Part shown: positions 13,506-23,613 of the stretch, in pieces
How the letters are laid out: each line of letters begins with the position of its first letter
Numbering within the stretch: position 1 is the first letter of the stretch
From: Collibacillus ludicampi
GTDB taxonomy: Bacteria; Bacillota; Bacilli; Tumebacillales; BOQE01
Length of the DNA: 64,000 bases
Assembly: GCF_023705585.1 (NCBI RefSeq)
Contig: NZ_BOQE01000001.1
Location: forward strand, 62,001-126,000
Direction: 5' to 3'
Translations under genes and position numbers: made by a program
The notes under the pieces: generated by a model
Told to the model about the DNA's origin: nothing
The model's database searches: none
What the model saw: the letters and a program-made list of their open reading frames with translations, nothing else

Positions 13506-15251
13506 TTATCCCGTCTTCACTAACCGTGCAAGACGAAGCATTTCTTCAGCCGCTTTTCGAGTGGTGTCTGTCAGTTCCGGACCGGATAACATGCGCGCTA
13601 ACTCTTCGATCCGCTCCTCTTCACTCAAGCAGGTAACTTCGGTATACGTTCTCTGTCCTGTCTGATGTTTAACGATTTGATAATGTGTGTCGGCCATACA
13701 AGCGACCTGCGGCAAATGGGTCACGCAGATCACCTGTTTGGTTTCGGATACGATCGATAATTTTTCCGCGACCGCTTGTGCCGCCCGTCCAGAAATACCG
13801 GTATCCACTTCATCAAAAACAAGCGTCTGGACGCCAGCCACATCGGACAGAAGGGTTGTAAGGGCGAGCATCGTTCGGGAGAGCTCTCCGCCAGAAGCAA
13901 TCTTTGCGAGGGGACGCAGGGGTTCACCAATATTGGGGGAAAATAAAAATTCGATCCGGTCAATACCCGTCTCCGAAACATGCACCCAACGGTTGCCCAC
14001 ACAAATGCCATCTGCATCTGAAAATTCCTGAAAGTGTATGGCAAATTGGGTTTTTGGCATCATCAGATTTGTCAATTCGCCCATGACAAGCTCGGATAGG
14101 TCTTCCGCAACCTCTTTCCGTTTTTCCGACAATAACAGCGCTTTCTCCGCCAACTGTTTCCCGATCTTCTCCAATTCCTGCTGAAGCTTGACGATATGCT
14201 CTTCATGGTTTTCGAGCTCATAGAGTTCCGTTCGAATCTTTTCGGCGTATTGTAAGATCGCTTCCACGTTTTCCCCGTATTTTTTCTGCAAGCGGGAAAG
14301 TAGAGCAATCCGTTCTTCCAATTCTCTTAAACGTGCTGGGTTACTCTCCACCGTATCGCGATAGGAACGCAGGTCGTGCGCTGCCTCTTCTAATTGGTAA
14401 CCGGCTGTTTTAATCAGTTCGACGATCGGAGCCAAGGATGCATCATATCGTTCGGCAGTCTCCAAATCTTGCAGGACTCGGTACAACAGATCCAGGATTG
14501 AATGTTGCCGTTCGCTTCCTTGATACAATACAGCGTAAGCATTTGCTGCGGAAGCATACAGTTTCTCGGCATGGGCTAACATTCGCCTTTCTTCTTCTAA
14601 CCGTACATCTTCCCCCGGTGTAAACCCCGCTGCATCGATTTCATCCATTTGAAAGCGGAGAATGTCGATGCGTTGCATCCGTTCCTTCTCACCGAGTTGG
14701 GCATCGCGTAAAACGCGGCGGGCATCGTTAAATCTGTGGTATAAGTCACTGACTTCTCGCCGAAGTGCCGAGATTTCGGAACCGCCGAACGCATCCAGCA
14801 AATCCAATTGATCTTCTACACGCAATAGAGACTGGTTTTCATGCTGACCGACGATATCCAAAAGCCGCTTTCCTATTTGGCGCAACATCTGTACGGTAAC
14901 GATGCGTCCGTTGACCCGACAGACATTTTTCCCTGACGCGCTCACTTCACGCGTAACAACTAAAGTATCGTCTTCATTCCACTCGAAACCCATATCGTTG
15001 AATAATTGCAACCATGCGTCCCGATTTTGGTCAATGATGAAAAGAGCCTCAATGATCGCTTTTTCCGCGCCTTGCCTTACCATCTCGGAAGAGGCTCGTC
15101 CACCCACAATCAATCCTAATGCGTCCAGGATGATCGATTTACCCGCTCCCGTTTCTCCCGTCAGAATCGTGAGTCCACTGTCAAACGTCAGACGGACTTC
15201 TTCAATCAAAGCGAAATTACGGATGAATAACTCCTGTAACAAAGTCACCAC
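13506..15251 (-). CDS. recN: DNA repair protein RecN
   Basis: A 581-residue SMC-like ATPase that acts early in double-strand break repair. Walker A GETGAGKS at 32-39, a long coiled coil from about 150 to 370, the ABC signature in KIASGGELSRTMLAL, and Walker B in TLVFDEVDTGISG near residue 480. Length is normal for the family. The start is one of two adjacent GTG codons or the TTG four codons in; the ribosome site does not decide. It lies between argR and spoIVB as in other Bacilli. Confidence 0.96.
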   Translation of the reverse strand: MVTLLQELFIRNFALIEEVRLTFDSGLTILTGETGAGKSIILDALGLIVGGRASSEMVRQGAEKAIIEALFIIDQNRDAWLQLFNDMGFEWNEDDTLVVTREVSASGKNVCRVNGRIVTVQMLRQIGKRLLDIVGQHENQSLLRVEDQLDLLDAFGGSEISALRREVSDLYHRFNDARRVLRDAQLGEKERMQRIDILRFQMDEIDAAGFTPGEDVRLEEERRMLAHAEKLYASAANAYAVLYQGSERQHSILDLLYRVLQDLETAERYDASLAPIVELIKTAGYQLEEAAHDLRSYRDTVESNPARLRELEERIALLSRLQKKYGENVEAILQYAEKIRTELYELENHEEHIVKLQQELEKIGKQLAEKALLLSEKRKEVAEDLSELVMGELTNLMMPKTQFAIHFQEFSDADGICVGNRWVHVSETGIDRIEFLFSPNIGEPLRPLAKIASGGELSRTMLALTTLLSDVAGVQTLVFDEVDTGISGRAAQAVAEKLSIVSETKQVICVTHLPQVACMADTHYQIVKHQTGQRTYTEVTCLSEEERIEELARMLSGPELTDTTRKAAEEMLRLARLVKTG

Positions 15252-15269
15252 CCCGCTTTTTGTCTCCCC

Positions 15270-15716
15270 TCAAATAAAAGACAAAAAACGATTCACAATA
15301 TCAGACGCCCGCTCGGATGAACGACTAATAATGAGAATCGTATCATCTCCACAAATGGTACCTAGTATATCGTTCCAATCCATTGCGTCGATCAATGCAC
15401 CGACTGCATGAGCGTTTCCGGGAAGTGTCTTCATTACGATCAGATTCTCAGCACGGTCGATCGATACGAAGCTATCAATCAGCAATCTTCTTAATTTCGC
15501 TTCCGGGTTATAGGTTGGTTCTGCGGGCAGCGCATACTTATAACGACCGTCTGTTGTAGGCACTTTAACGAGATGCAATTCTTTGATATCACGCGAGATC
15601 GTCGCTTGTGTCACTTGAAATCCTGCTTCGCGTAGCAACTCCACCAGTTCCTCTTGTGTTTCAATGTCACGCGTGGAAACAAGTTCCCGGATTTTGAGCA
15701 ACCGTTGTCCTTTCAT
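15270..15716 (-). CDS. argR: Arginine repressor ArgR
   Basis: One hundred forty-eight residues: an N-terminal winged helix (1-70) with the Ser-Arg recognition pair in [15 protein letters not shown], and a C-terminal hexamerisation and arginine-binding domain with [12 protein letters not shown]. It represses arginine biosynthesis and activates catabolism with arginine as corepressor. It sits between nadK and recN, a conserved link in Bacilli. Length is typical. Confidence 0.95.
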   Translation of the reverse strand: MKGQRLLKIRELVSTRDIETQEELVELLREAGFQVTQATISRDIKELHLVKVPTTDGRYKYALPAEPTYNPEAKLRRLLIDSFVSIDRAENLIVMKTLPGNAHAVGALIDAMDWNDILGTICGDDTILIISRSSERASDIVNRFLSFI

Positions 15717-15728
15717 TCTGCACCTTCC

Positions 15729-16589
15729 TTACATATCAAGTGGCTCACGTAATTTTTTGCGGAGAACGTCAAAGAATTCCCGTTCCTTCCATTTGATGAG
15801 AGTCGTTTCGTACTTAGCTTTTTTGACAATAACCGTATCATTACGCGATAGTGTGAATCCGATCTGTCCGTCAACAGACACTCCTATATCGTGATGGGAA
15901 GCGGATACTTCAACGCGCACCACCTGCTCACCCGAAATCACGATCGGTCGCGTACTTAGGCGATGCGGACAAATAGGCGTCAACAAAATCACTTGCATAT
16001 GCGGAGAAACGATCGGCCCGCCGCAAGAAAGCGAATATGCGGTAGAACCGGTAGGAGATGAAATGATTAAGCCATCGCCCGAATAGGTTTCCACATACAT
16101 ATCATCGACGAAAATACGCAATGTCACCATTCGTCCGAATGAGCGTTTGGCGATGCCGATATCATTTAAACCAATGGCCGATTGAATGATGCGACCTTCT
16201 CTCTCTATGCTTGTTTCCAACATCATGCGTTTCTCCAACGCAAAATCCCCATTAAGAACACGGCAAACAGCTTTTTTCAAATCATCAGGTTCGGCTTCAG
16301 AAAGAAAACCGAGATTTCCTACATTAATCCCCAACATAGGCAAACCGAAAGGTGCCAAGCGGCGAGCCATACCGAGCAATGTTCCATCGCCACCGAGCAC
16401 GAATACAAGATCTACTTTACCCGGGAATTGCTCAATATGTAAAGCGCGGTCCTTCCGATCAACGAGGTCAGCTACATCCGCATCCACATAGACGCTCGCC
16501 CCTTGTTCTTCAATCAAGCGTATCAATTCCTTCGTGACAGGGATCGCCTTCGGTTTTGCTTGGTTCACTGCCAATCCGATCGTCTTCAT
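15729..16589 (-). CDS. nadK: NAD kinase
   Basis: A 286-residue enzyme that phosphorylates NAD to NADP. The GGDGTLLG motif lies at 66-73, and GSTAYSLSCGGPIVSP marks the second conserved site. The usual N-E of the adenosine pocket appears as ALND-like GLNDIGI, a mild change. The gene sits 12 bases upstream of argR and 23 bases downstream of tlyA on the same strand, so it is part of the dxs-recN run. Confidence 0.95.
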   Translation of the reverse strand: MKTIGLAVNQAKPKAIPVTKELIRLIEEQGASVYVDADVADLVDRKDRALHIEQFPGKVDLVFVLGGDGTLLGMARRLAPFGLPMLGINVGNLGFLSEAEPDDLKKAVCRVLNGDFALEKRMMLETSIEREGRIIQSAIGLNDIGIAKRSFGRMVTLRIFVDDMYVETYSGDGLIISSPTGSTAYSLSCGGPIVSPHMQVILLTPICPHRLSTRPIVISGEQVVRVEVSASHHDIGVSVDGQIGFTLSRNDTVIVKKAKYETTLIKWKEREFFDVLRKKLREPLDM

Positions 16590-16612
16590 GATGACCCCTT
16601 CCCATTATCCTC

Positions 16613-17464
16613 TTACCCTTCCGATTCACATGAAAGCGTTTGTTCGTTTCTCAAGCTTTGATGCGAAACAGTAACCGTCCGCTCGATTTGTTCCCGTAGT
16701 GATTCTCCTTGAAATCCCGATGTCGCCGATCCTTCCAGATGAGCGAGAAATTCGATATTCCCATCTCCGCCGGTAATCGGGGAATATGTGATGCCGCGCA
16801 CTTGAAATCCTTCCCGGATGGCCGCTTCCAATACGGATTGCAGGACTTCTTTGTGCACTTCCGGGTCACGCACGATCCCGTTCTTACCCACTTTCTCTCG
16901 CCCCGCTTCAAATTGGGGTTTAATCAAAGTAATCAATATCCCATCAGGCTTTAAAATCTCACGAATCACGGGGAAAAGGATACGTACAGAGATAAAAGAT
17001 ACGTCCATCACGGCGGCATCCGGTCGTTCACCTTTGAGATCCTCCACTTTCAAGTAGCGAAAATTCGTGCGTTCCATGACAACCACGCGAGGATCTTGAC
17101 GCAATTTCCATGCGAGTTGGCCATAACCCACATCGACTGCATACACGAGTTTGGCTCCGTTCTGTAATGCGCAATCGGTGAATCCGCCTGTGGAAGCACC
17201 GATGTCGATAACCACTTTCTCTCGAAGTGTAATGGGAAACGTGTTGAGCGCCTTCTCGAGTTTGAGCCCTCCCCGCGAGACGTAAGGATGCACCTCGCCT
17301 TTCACTTCGATATTCGCATCCACATGGAATTTCGTACCCGCTTTATCGACTCGTTCGCCATTCACTCGAACCAGTCCAGCCATGACAGCCGCTTTCGCCC
17401 GTTCACGTGAAGTAAAAAATCCTTTCTCGACTAACAAGACATCCAAACGTTCTTTTGTGCGCAT
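16613..17464 (-). CDS. tlyA: TlyA-family rRNA 2'-O-methyltransferase
   Basis: About 283 residues from ATG 17464, five bases after GGAG; an upstream in-frame ATG at 17485 lacks a ribosome site. The S4 RNA-binding domain covers residues 1-65 (RLDVLLVEKGFFTSRERAKA). The FtsJ-like methyltransferase domain starts at VVIDIGASTGGFTDCAL and contains the D of AVMDVSFIS and the K-P-Q-F-E-A motif. Family members methylate ribosomal RNA; the old name hemolysin is misleading. Same place as yqxC in Bacillus subtilis. Confidence 0.9.
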   Translation of the reverse strand: MRTKERLDVLLVEKGFFTSRERAKAAVMAGLVRVNGERVDKAGTKFHVDANIEVKGEVHPYVSRGGLKLEKALNTFPITLREKVVIDIGASTGGFTDCALQNGAKLVYAVDVGYGQLAWKLRQDPRVVVMERTNFRYLKVEDLKGERPDAAVMDVSFISVRILFPVIREILKPDGILITLIKPQFEAGREKVGKNGIVRDPEVHKEVLQSVLEAAIREGFQVRGITYSPITGGDGNIEFLAHLEGSATSGFQGESLREQIERTVTVSHQSLRNEQTLSCESEG

Positions 17465-17551
17465 ATGCTCTCCTGCTCTTATCATTTGGTACTGGTTGAA
17501 CGTATGCTTTCCGTTCTCGCAGCGCGGTGATCGTCTCGCCTCACGGAGAGT

Positions 17552-19444
17552 TCACGCCCGCTGTCGTTTACGAGGGGTGATCATTTTTACCTCTTCAACA
17601 ATGCGCTCCGCCGTTACGCCTACCGACTCCAACAATTGATTGACGGAGCCGTGTTCAATAAACCGATCCGGCAATCCGATGGGACAGAGATCGATCCCGT
17701 GAATTCCGTTTTGCGCATAAAATTCAAGGATGGCTCCCCCCATGCCTCCTGATACAACCGCTTCTTCGACAGTGACGATCCGATAGCCGCGAGCAGCGAT
17801 CTCCAGAAGTAATTCAGAATCTAACGGTTTAACAAAGCGCATGTTCACGAGCATGGGACGTATCCCTTCGGCCGCCAGAAGATCGATTGCACGTTCCGAC
17901 AGTTCGATCATACCCGGTCCCAATGCAAGTATGGCGACCGGGTCATTTCCTTCACGAAGAATCTCTGCTTTACCAATCGGAATGGTTCGAAATGCTTCAT
18001 CCATAGAAACGCCTCGCCCTTCACCGCGCGGATATCTGACCGCTACTGGTCCCGGTTGTTGAAGGGCCGTATATATCATATGTCTCAATTCGTTTTCGTC
18101 CTTGGGCATCATAATCGTCATATTCGGAACTGCGCGCAAGAACGAAATATCAAACACACCTTGATGTGTCTCACCATCCGCCCCCACAAGTCCCGCACGG
18201 TCGATAGCAAATACAACAGGCAAATTCTGGATGCAAATATCGTGAATGACCTGATCGTATGCGCGTTGCAAAAACGTCGAATAGACCGCGAAGACAGGAC
18301 GCATGCCCGCACAAGCTAATCCCGCCGCAAATGTGGCTGCATGCTGTTCCGCTATTCCCACATCAAAGAATCGGTCGGGAAATTCCACAGCAAATTTACT
18401 CAGACCGGTACCGCTTGGCATAGCCGCAGTGATCGCAACGATTCGCTCATCTTCTTTCGCGAGTGTTCTCAGCGTGTCGCCGAACACATTGCTGTATTGA
18501 GGAGCTTTAGCCACTACTTTCGGTGCTTGTCCCGTCTCAATATTGAACGGATTCACCCCGTGAAATTTATCCGGCGCCTCTTCGGCAACAGCGTAACCTT
18601 TACCTTTTTTCGTGATCACATGCAACAAAACAGGTCCTTTAACCTGTTTCGCTTGTTCAAGCATCTCAAGCAATAACGGAATGTTGTGTCCGTCGATCGG
18701 TCCGAGATAAGTAAAACCGATCTCTTCAAAGAGCATCCCGGGTACCATCAGATATTTGACCGAATCTTTCACGCGTTCCAATGCTTTCGCCACTCGGTCT
18801 CCGATGGAAGGAACCTTGTGCAAAAGATTCGCCACTTCCGATTTTACGCTCTTATAGTGAGAATGGTTTCTCAGTTTCGCCAAGTAATTCGACATCGCAC
18901 CCACATTGGGTGCGATCGACATTTCATTATCGTTCAGGACGACGATGACATCGGTTCCCATATGACCGATATGGTTCATCGCTTCAAAAGCCATACCGCC
19001 AGTCATGGCCCCATCGCCAATGACCGCGACAACATGATATTGTTCCCCTTTGAGGTCACGCGCCATCGCATATCCTGCCGCCGCAGAAATCGAGGTAGCC
19101 GCGTGACCGACATCAAACATATCATGCTCGCTTTCTTTTCGTTTTGGGAAACCGGATAATCCTTTGTATTTGCGCAAAGTGGGAAAAAGTTCCTTACGTC
19201 CCGTTAATATTTTGTGTACATACGCCTGATGGCCCACATCCCAGATCAATTTGTCTTTCGGAGAATCAAACACGTGATGGAGTGCGATCGTCAGCTCCAC
19301 GACACCCAGATTTGGGCCAAAATGACCGCCTGTTACCGAGATCGTCTCGATCAAAAACTGACGAATCTCATCAGCCAGTCGTTTTAACTCTTGGACCGAC
19401 ATCCTTTTGATATCAGAGGGGCTATTGACATTTTCCAGCAACAT
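17552..19444 (-). CDS. dxs: 1-deoxy-D-xylulose-5-phosphate synthase
   Basis: A 630-residue thiamine-diphosphate enzyme that joins pyruvate and glyceraldehyde 3-phosphate, the first step of the MEP isoprenoid pathway. The diphosphate-binding motif [18 protein letters not shown] is near residue 150, H-x-x-Y-x-H in the substrate site near [10 protein letters not shown], and the pyrimidine-binding domain has the [19 protein letters not shown] segment with its catalytic Glu. ispA lies upstream, so the isoprenoid genes are grouped. Length is normal. Confidence 0.96.
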   Translation of the reverse strand: MLLENVNSPSDIKRMSVQELKRLADEIRQFLIETISVTGGHFGPNLGVVELTIALHHVFDSPKDKLIWDVGHQAYVHKILTGRKELFPTLRKYKGLSGFPKRKESEHDMFDVGHAATSISAAAGYAMARDLKGEQYHVVAVIGDGAMTGGMAFEAMNHIGHMGTDVIVVLNDNEMSIAPNVGAMSNYLAKLRNHSHYKSVKSEVANLLHKVPSIGDRVAKALERVKDSVKYLMVPGMLFEEIGFTYLGPIDGHNIPLLLEMLEQAKQVKGPVLLHVITKKGKGYAVAEEAPDKFHGVNPFNIETGQAPKVVAKAPQYSNVFGDTLRTLAKEDERIVAITAAMPSGTGLSKFAVEFPDRFFDVGIAEQHAATFAAGLACAGMRPVFAVYSTFLQRAYDQVIHDICIQNLPVVFAIDRAGLVGADGETHQGVFDISFLRAVPNMTIMMPKDENELRHMIYTALQQPGPVAVRYPRGEGRGVSMDEAFRTIPIGKAEILREGNDPVAILALGPGMIELSERAIDLLAAEGIRPMLVNMRFVKPLDSELLLEIAARGYRIVTVEEAVVSGGMGGAILEFYAQNGIHGIDLCPIGLPDRFIEHGSVNQLLESVGVTAERIVEEVKMITPRKRQRA

Positions 19445-19643
19445 GCATGTACCGCCTCTTTCAAGTTTTTAGTTATATTAACCAGATACTATATGTGTCC
19501 ATTCATTATGTAATCGCCCTTCCCTTAAAGGGCGTCCACCGTTGAATACGCTGAACATGTCACAAGGACGTTATACTATATGATATCACAGTGTTCGACA
19601 AGATCCAATGTTTGACTAACGATTTGGATGGACCGGAAATAAA

Positions 19644-19668
19644 AGAGTACCTGAAAATCAGGTACTCT
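19644..19668 (-). terminator. Terminator after the DUF1657 gene
   Basis: AGAGTACCTGA/TCAGGTACTCT, 11-bp perfect stem with a 3-base loop, then TTTTATTT on the minus strand. It separates the DUF1657 gene from dxs. Confidence 0.85.
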
Positions 19669-19682
19669 CGGTTGAGGGATCC

Positions 19683-19889
19683 TTACTGCTGCCGATATTG
19701 CGGCTCTTGTTGTTGGATGTAATTCAATCTTGCTTTCAGTGTCATCACGGTGTTCTCCATCGTTTGTGCCAACTGATTATACATTTGCTTGGCTTGCGGA
19801 TCGACCGTATCCAGTGCAAATGATTTGAGATTTGCCATGACACTTTCCGCAGAAGCAATCGTTTGCTGCATCTTGGTTCCAACTGTCAT
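19683..19889 (-). CDS. DUF1657 domain protein
   Basis: Sixty-eight residues, all helical, with the family signature of regularly spaced glutamines: VGTKMQQTIASAESVMANLK, then QAKQMYNQLAQTMENTV and a C-terminal PQYRQQ. DUF1657 proteins occur in spore formers, often near spoVA-type genes, with no defined function. The start follows AGGTGATC on the minus strand. It lies between ispA and dxs and is closed by its own terminator. Likely a sporulation-linked structural protein; that is inference. Confidence 0.8.
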   Translation of the reverse strand: MTVGTKMQQTIASAESVMANLKSFALDTVDPQAKQMYNQLAQTMENTVMTLKARLNYIQQQEPQYRQQ

Positions 19890-19951
19890 AGGATCACCTC
19901 CATATATAGTTTGTACAGGAGGTATACGCTCACGCCTGTTAAATTATGGGC

Positions 19952-20845
19952 TCAGGATTCCCGGCCCATCAAATAATCAGCGATCGAATGAAGGATGGTC
20001 GTATCGTAGGGCAATGTCTTAAGTGCCTCATGTGCCTCATCTGTCAATTGGTTAACCTTTTGTTGCGATTCGCTCAACCCAAACAAGCTCACATACGTCG
20101 ATTTGTCATGTGCGAGATCAGAACCCACCTTTTTTCCCAGCTTTTCCGTATCTCCCACGATATCCAGGATGTCGTCACGAATCTGGAACGCCAGACCCAT
20201 GCGCCATGCATAGCGACTGAGAGCAGATAGCGTCTCTTCTGTCGCACCGGCAAAAAGCCCACCCATGCGCACTGCCGCATGGATTAAGGCGCCTGTTTTA
20301 TGCTTATGGATAAAAGCCAGCATGTTTTCATCCGCTTTTTTCCCTTCATGCAGCAGATCGGCCACCTGACCGCCGACCATGCCATAGACGCCGGCACCGT
20401 AAGCCAATTCACGGATGATCTGGAGCAGACGCGTTTCGCCGCCCGCAGGCATCTTGGTTTCCGCCAATACTTGGAAAGCGAGCGTCAATAATCCATCCCC
20501 GGCCAAAATCGCGATCGCATCCCCGTAAATCTTGTGATTGGTCGGTTTTCCACGACGAAAATCGTCATTGTCCATCGCCGGGAGATCATCATGGATCAAC
20601 GAATAGGTATGAATGAGCTCAGTGGCGCAAGCGACAGGAAGACCGTCGTGGATATCTCCACCCAATGTCTCGATCACGGCGAGGGTGAGAATCGGCCGCA
20701 ATCGTTTTCCACCGGCGAATACACTATATCGCATGGACTCGAACAGGATATCCGGATATTGGCCGGATGCAGGCAGATAACGTTCGAGAGCCTGTTCTAC
20801 CAACTGCGCACGCGTTTTCATGTATTCCCTGCAATCAAATGTCAT
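19952..20845 (-). CDS. ispA: Farnesyl (polyprenyl) diphosphate synthase
   Basis: A 297-residue trans-prenyltransferase that condenses IPP with DMAPP and geranyl diphosphate. First aspartate-rich motif in LIHDDLPAMDND (with the DDxxxxD spacing of bacterial FPP synthases), second in FQIRDDILD; K in GGKRLRP binds IPP. Its start overlaps the xseB stop by four bases. Upstream of dxs and in the same run as xseA/xseB, as in other Bacilli. Confidence 0.93.
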   Translation of the reverse strand: MTFDCREYMKTRAQLVEQALERYLPASGQYPDILFESMRYSVFAGGKRLRPILTLAVIETLGGDIHDGLPVACATELIHTYSLIHDDLPAMDNDDFRRGKPTNHKIYGDAIAILAGDGLLTLAFQVLAETKMPAGGETRLLQIIRELAYGAGVYGMVGGQVADLLHEGKKADENMLAFIHKHKTGALIHAAVRMGGLFAGATEETLSALSRYAWRMGLAFQIRDDILDIVGDTEKLGKKVGSDLAHDKSTYVSLFGLSESQQKVNQLTDEAHEALKTLPYDTTILHSIADYLMGRES

Positions 20846-21090
20846 CTTTCGTCCTCCGGATTGAATGGTTTTTTCAGAAACTCTCCATTCTCCTTTACGA
20901 GCATCTCGATTTTCTGCTCTGCCTGATCGAGCTTATCGCGGCAGATTTTTGCCATTTTCATGCCTTCTTGAAAATTTTCGATCGCCTTCTCAAGAGGCAG
21001 TTCACCTGACTCAAGATCGCGAACGATCTGCTCTAAGCGTTCGAGCGCACTTTCAAACGTTACATCTTCTTGTTCATTTCTCAGAGTCAT
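20842..21090 (-). CDS. xseB: Exodeoxyribonuclease VII small subunit
   Basis: Eighty-two residues of helical coiled-coil type with the family core FESALERLEQIVRDLESGEL and EGMKMAKICRDKLDQAEQKI. It binds several copies per large subunit. The gene overlaps xseA by 17 bases upstream and ispA by 4 bases downstream, so the three are translationally linked. Confidence 0.93.
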   Translation of the reverse strand: MTLRNEQEDVTFESALERLEQIVRDLESGELPLEKAIENFQEGMKMAKICRDKLDQAEQKIEMLVKENGEFLKKPFNPEDER

Positions 21091-22444
21091 TCACTGCTTC
21101 CTCCAATCCCCAAACATGACAATCCACATGACCATCATGAAGTCTGACCTGAACCAAGTCTCCCAATTGTACATCATGCAAACTGCGAATCAATTTTCGT
21201 TCCTTTCCGTCCTGCCGATAAACAAGTGCATATCCACGCTTCATGACGAGAAGCGGGCTGTAGGCTTGCATTTTATCCAATAAACGCTCATAGCAGTGAT
21301 TTTCTTTTTCCAATTGCGCTGCCATAACGGTTTGTAAGCGGCCGGCTGCAAACTGCAGTTGTTGTTCCATCCGTTTCAGCCGTTCTACAGGTGAGACTGC
21401 TTGCAAACGTCCCGTCCATTCTGCGAGTTTGCGTGCGCGTGAGCCTGTGAGCCTTGTGAGTCTGAGTTCTAACTCATTTTCCAAATGATCGACCCACTGT
21501 CTCTTTTGAGCGATCGTTTGTTTCGGCCGCAAGAATACGGTCGACTGTTCGATTCTTTCCAAGCGTCTCTTGGATTCGCGAATGGTTCCGATCATTGCGT
21601 TCGTCAAACGTTCTTCCAATTGATATACATGGCGTGTCAATTCACCCAAATGAGGAACAGCCAGTTCAGCGGCGGCAGTAGGGGTTGCAGCACGAACGTC
21701 CGCCACGAAATCGGCGATCGTAAAATCCGTTTCATGACCGACGGCAGAGATAACAGGGATTTTCGAGGCAAATATGGCCCGTGCGACAACCTCTTCGTTA
21801 AACGCCCAGAGTTCTTCAAGTGAACCCCCTCCGCGGCCAACGATAAGGACATCCACCTCTGCCAAAGCGTTCATTGTTTGAATGGCGAGCGCGATTGACG
21901 GTGCCGCTTCCGGTCCTTGTACCAGCACGGGATGAAGAATTACGTGAGCCACAGGATACCGCCTACGGATCGTCGTAATAATATCACGGACGGCCGCCCC
22001 CGTCGGCGAGGTAATGACACCGATCGTTCGCGGAAACGCAGGGAGCGGTCGCTTGCGTTCGGGCGCAAACAATCCTTCCTGTTCAAGCCGCTCTTTCAGC
22101 TGCTGAAACGCCAGATACAGGGCTCCCAAACCGTCGGGTTGCATTTCCTCCACGTAAAATTGATACTGCCCGTCTCTTTCGAACACCGACACATAACCTC
22201 TGACAATGACTTTCATCCCGTCTTTGGGAAGAAAAGTAAGGGAACGATTCGCGCTTTTGAACATGATCGATTTCAAACGGCTGCCGCTATCCTTTAATGT
22301 GAAATACATATGTCCGCTCGAATGATGAGTGAAATTCGAAATCTCACCGCGCACCCAACAATCCCGCAATCGATCATCTTGATCAAACATCATTTTGATA
22401 TAACGAGTAACGTCAGATACCGTCAGAATCGTTTGCTGCTCCAT
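21074..22444 (-). CDS. xseA: Exodeoxyribonuclease VII large subunit
   Basis: A 456-residue nuclease subunit that degrades single-stranded DNA. N-terminal OB-fold at 1-105 (VRGEISNFTHHSSGHMYFTL), catalytic domain at about 125-310 with GVITSPTGAAVRDI, the GRGGGS segment and ISAVGHETDFTIADFVAD, then a long helical region that binds XseB. Length is normal. Confidence 0.96.
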   Translation of the reverse strand: MEQQTILTVSDVTRYIKMMFDQDDRLRDCWVRGEISNFTHHSSGHMYFTLKDSGSRLKSIMFKSANRSLTFLPKDGMKVIVRGYVSVFERDGQYQFYVEEMQPDGLGALYLAFQQLKERLEQEGLFAPERKRPLPAFPRTIGVITSPTGAAVRDIITTIRRRYPVAHVILHPVLVQGPEAAPSIALAIQTMNALAEVDVLIVGRGGGSLEELWAFNEEVVARAIFASKIPVISAVGHETDFTIADFVADVRAATPTAAAELAVPHLGELTRHVYQLEERLTNAMIGTIRESKRRLERIEQSTVFLRPKQTIAQKRQWVDHLENELELRLTRLTGSRARKLAEWTGRLQAVSPVERLKRMEQQLQFAAGRLQTVMAAQLEKENHCYERLLDKMQAYSPLLVMKRGYALVYRQDGKERKLIRSLHDVQLGDLVQVRLHDGHVDCHVWGLEEAVNDSEK

Positions 22445-22477
22445 GATCTACCTCCCGCCTGCCTCCTGTAGAAACGG

Positions 22478-22510
22478 CAAAAAGTTCACGCCAATCGATT
22501 GACGTGAACT
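22478..22510 (-). terminator. Terminator of the reductase gene
   Basis: AGTTCACG/CGTGAACT with a further near-palindromic centre (CAATCGATTG), then TTTTTG on the minus strand. Confidence 0.8.
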
Positions 22511-22523
22511 CCGTCCCCACGCA

Positions 22524-23546
22524 TTAATGCTTGCCGCCAAACCCTGAGGAACTGTGTCCCGGATGCAGCTTCGAATTGGGATCCAAGTAAATCTTCGCGT
22601 TGTTAATGGCGGTAGGCGCTTCACCAAATCCGGTAGCGATCAGTTTCAGTTTGCCCGGATACGTGACGATATCTCCTGCAGCATAGACGCCGGGAATATT
22701 CGTTTCCATCTTTGTATTCACAACGATGGAATTATTTTCGATTTCCAATCCCCATTCGAGAATAGGTCCCAAGGATGCGGAGAATCCGAGCGCACCGATT
22801 ACGGCATCCACCTCGATCCATTCCTCCGTTTTTTCCTTCGAGTTGACCAACAATCCCTTTTGGAGCTTACCTTCTCCTTCGACTGCTTTCAATTCCGTGA
22901 AGACTTTCACATCAACAGTCGAAGCCAAAATTTTGTTCACGCTGTCTTCGTGTGCGCGAAAACGGTCGCTGCGGTGGATCAATGTCACTTTTTTCGCGAT
23001 TCCTTCAAGCATCATCGCATAGTCGAACGCGGAATCCCCACCGCCGACGATCAAGACGTGTTTTCCTGCATAATTTTCTTTATTTTCAATAAAATACGCG
23101 ATGCCTTTGCCGTCTTCAAACAATTCCGCACCGGCAGCTGGCAATCGGCGAGGGGTAAACGCCCCGATTCCCGCTGTGATGAGTACCGCGCGAGAATAAT
23201 GTACGGTCGTGTTTGTCGTCAGGCGAAAGGTACCATCCTCCTGTTTGACCAACCCCGACACTTTTTCATTCAAACATACGGTGGGATTATATTGCAGGGC
23301 TTGTTCCTTCAGTCCTGCCACAAGATCCTTTGCAAGAACCTTCGGAAAACCTGCCACGTCGTAAATGTATTTCTCGGGATACAATTCAGCCAGTTGCCCT
23401 CCCAACTGAGGCAAGCTATCGATCAATTTTACCGACATGTTTCGTACACCCGCATAGAATGTCGCGAACAATCCCGCCGGTCCTCCACCGATAATCGTAA
23501 TGTCGTATACGTTCTCGTCACGTTTCAATGCAAGCTCATCGGCCAT
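22524..23546 (-). CDS. Ferredoxin/flavodoxin-NADP reductase, thioredoxin-reductase type
   Basis: Three hundred forty residues from ATG 23546, behind GAAAGGAG. The FAD-binding GGGPAGLFATFYAG motif is near residue 20 and the NADP-binding GGGDSAFDYA near 165; the redox CxxC of thioredoxin reductase is absent, which is the mark of the YumC-type ferredoxin-NADP reductases. C-terminal PGVYAAGDIVTYPGKLKLIATGFGEA is typical. It reduces ferredoxin or flavodoxin with NADPH. Single-gene unit with its own terminator between xseA and the TsaD-like gene. Confidence 0.9.
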   Translation of the reverse strand: MADELALKRDENVYDITIIGGGPAGLFATFYAGVRNMSVKLIDSLPQLGGQLAELYPEKYIYDVAGFPKVLAKDLVAGLKEQALQYNPTVCLNEKVSGLVKQEDGTFRLTTNTTVHYSRAVLITAGIGAFTPRRLPAAGAELFEDGKGIAYFIENKENYAGKHVLIVGGGDSAFDYAMMLEGIAKKVTLIHRSDRFRAHEDSVNKILASTVDVKVFTELKAVEGEGKLQKGLLVNSKEKTEEWIEVDAVIGALGFSASLGPILEWGLEIENNSIVVNTKMETNIPGVYAAGDIVTYPGKLKLIATGFGEAPTAINNAKIYLDPNSKLHPGHSSSGFGGKH

Positions 23547-23613
23547 GGAACGGTCTCCTTTCTCCAACCCTTTGCAGAAAACTCATACTCTGCTCCATTA
23601 TACTATAGCCCAG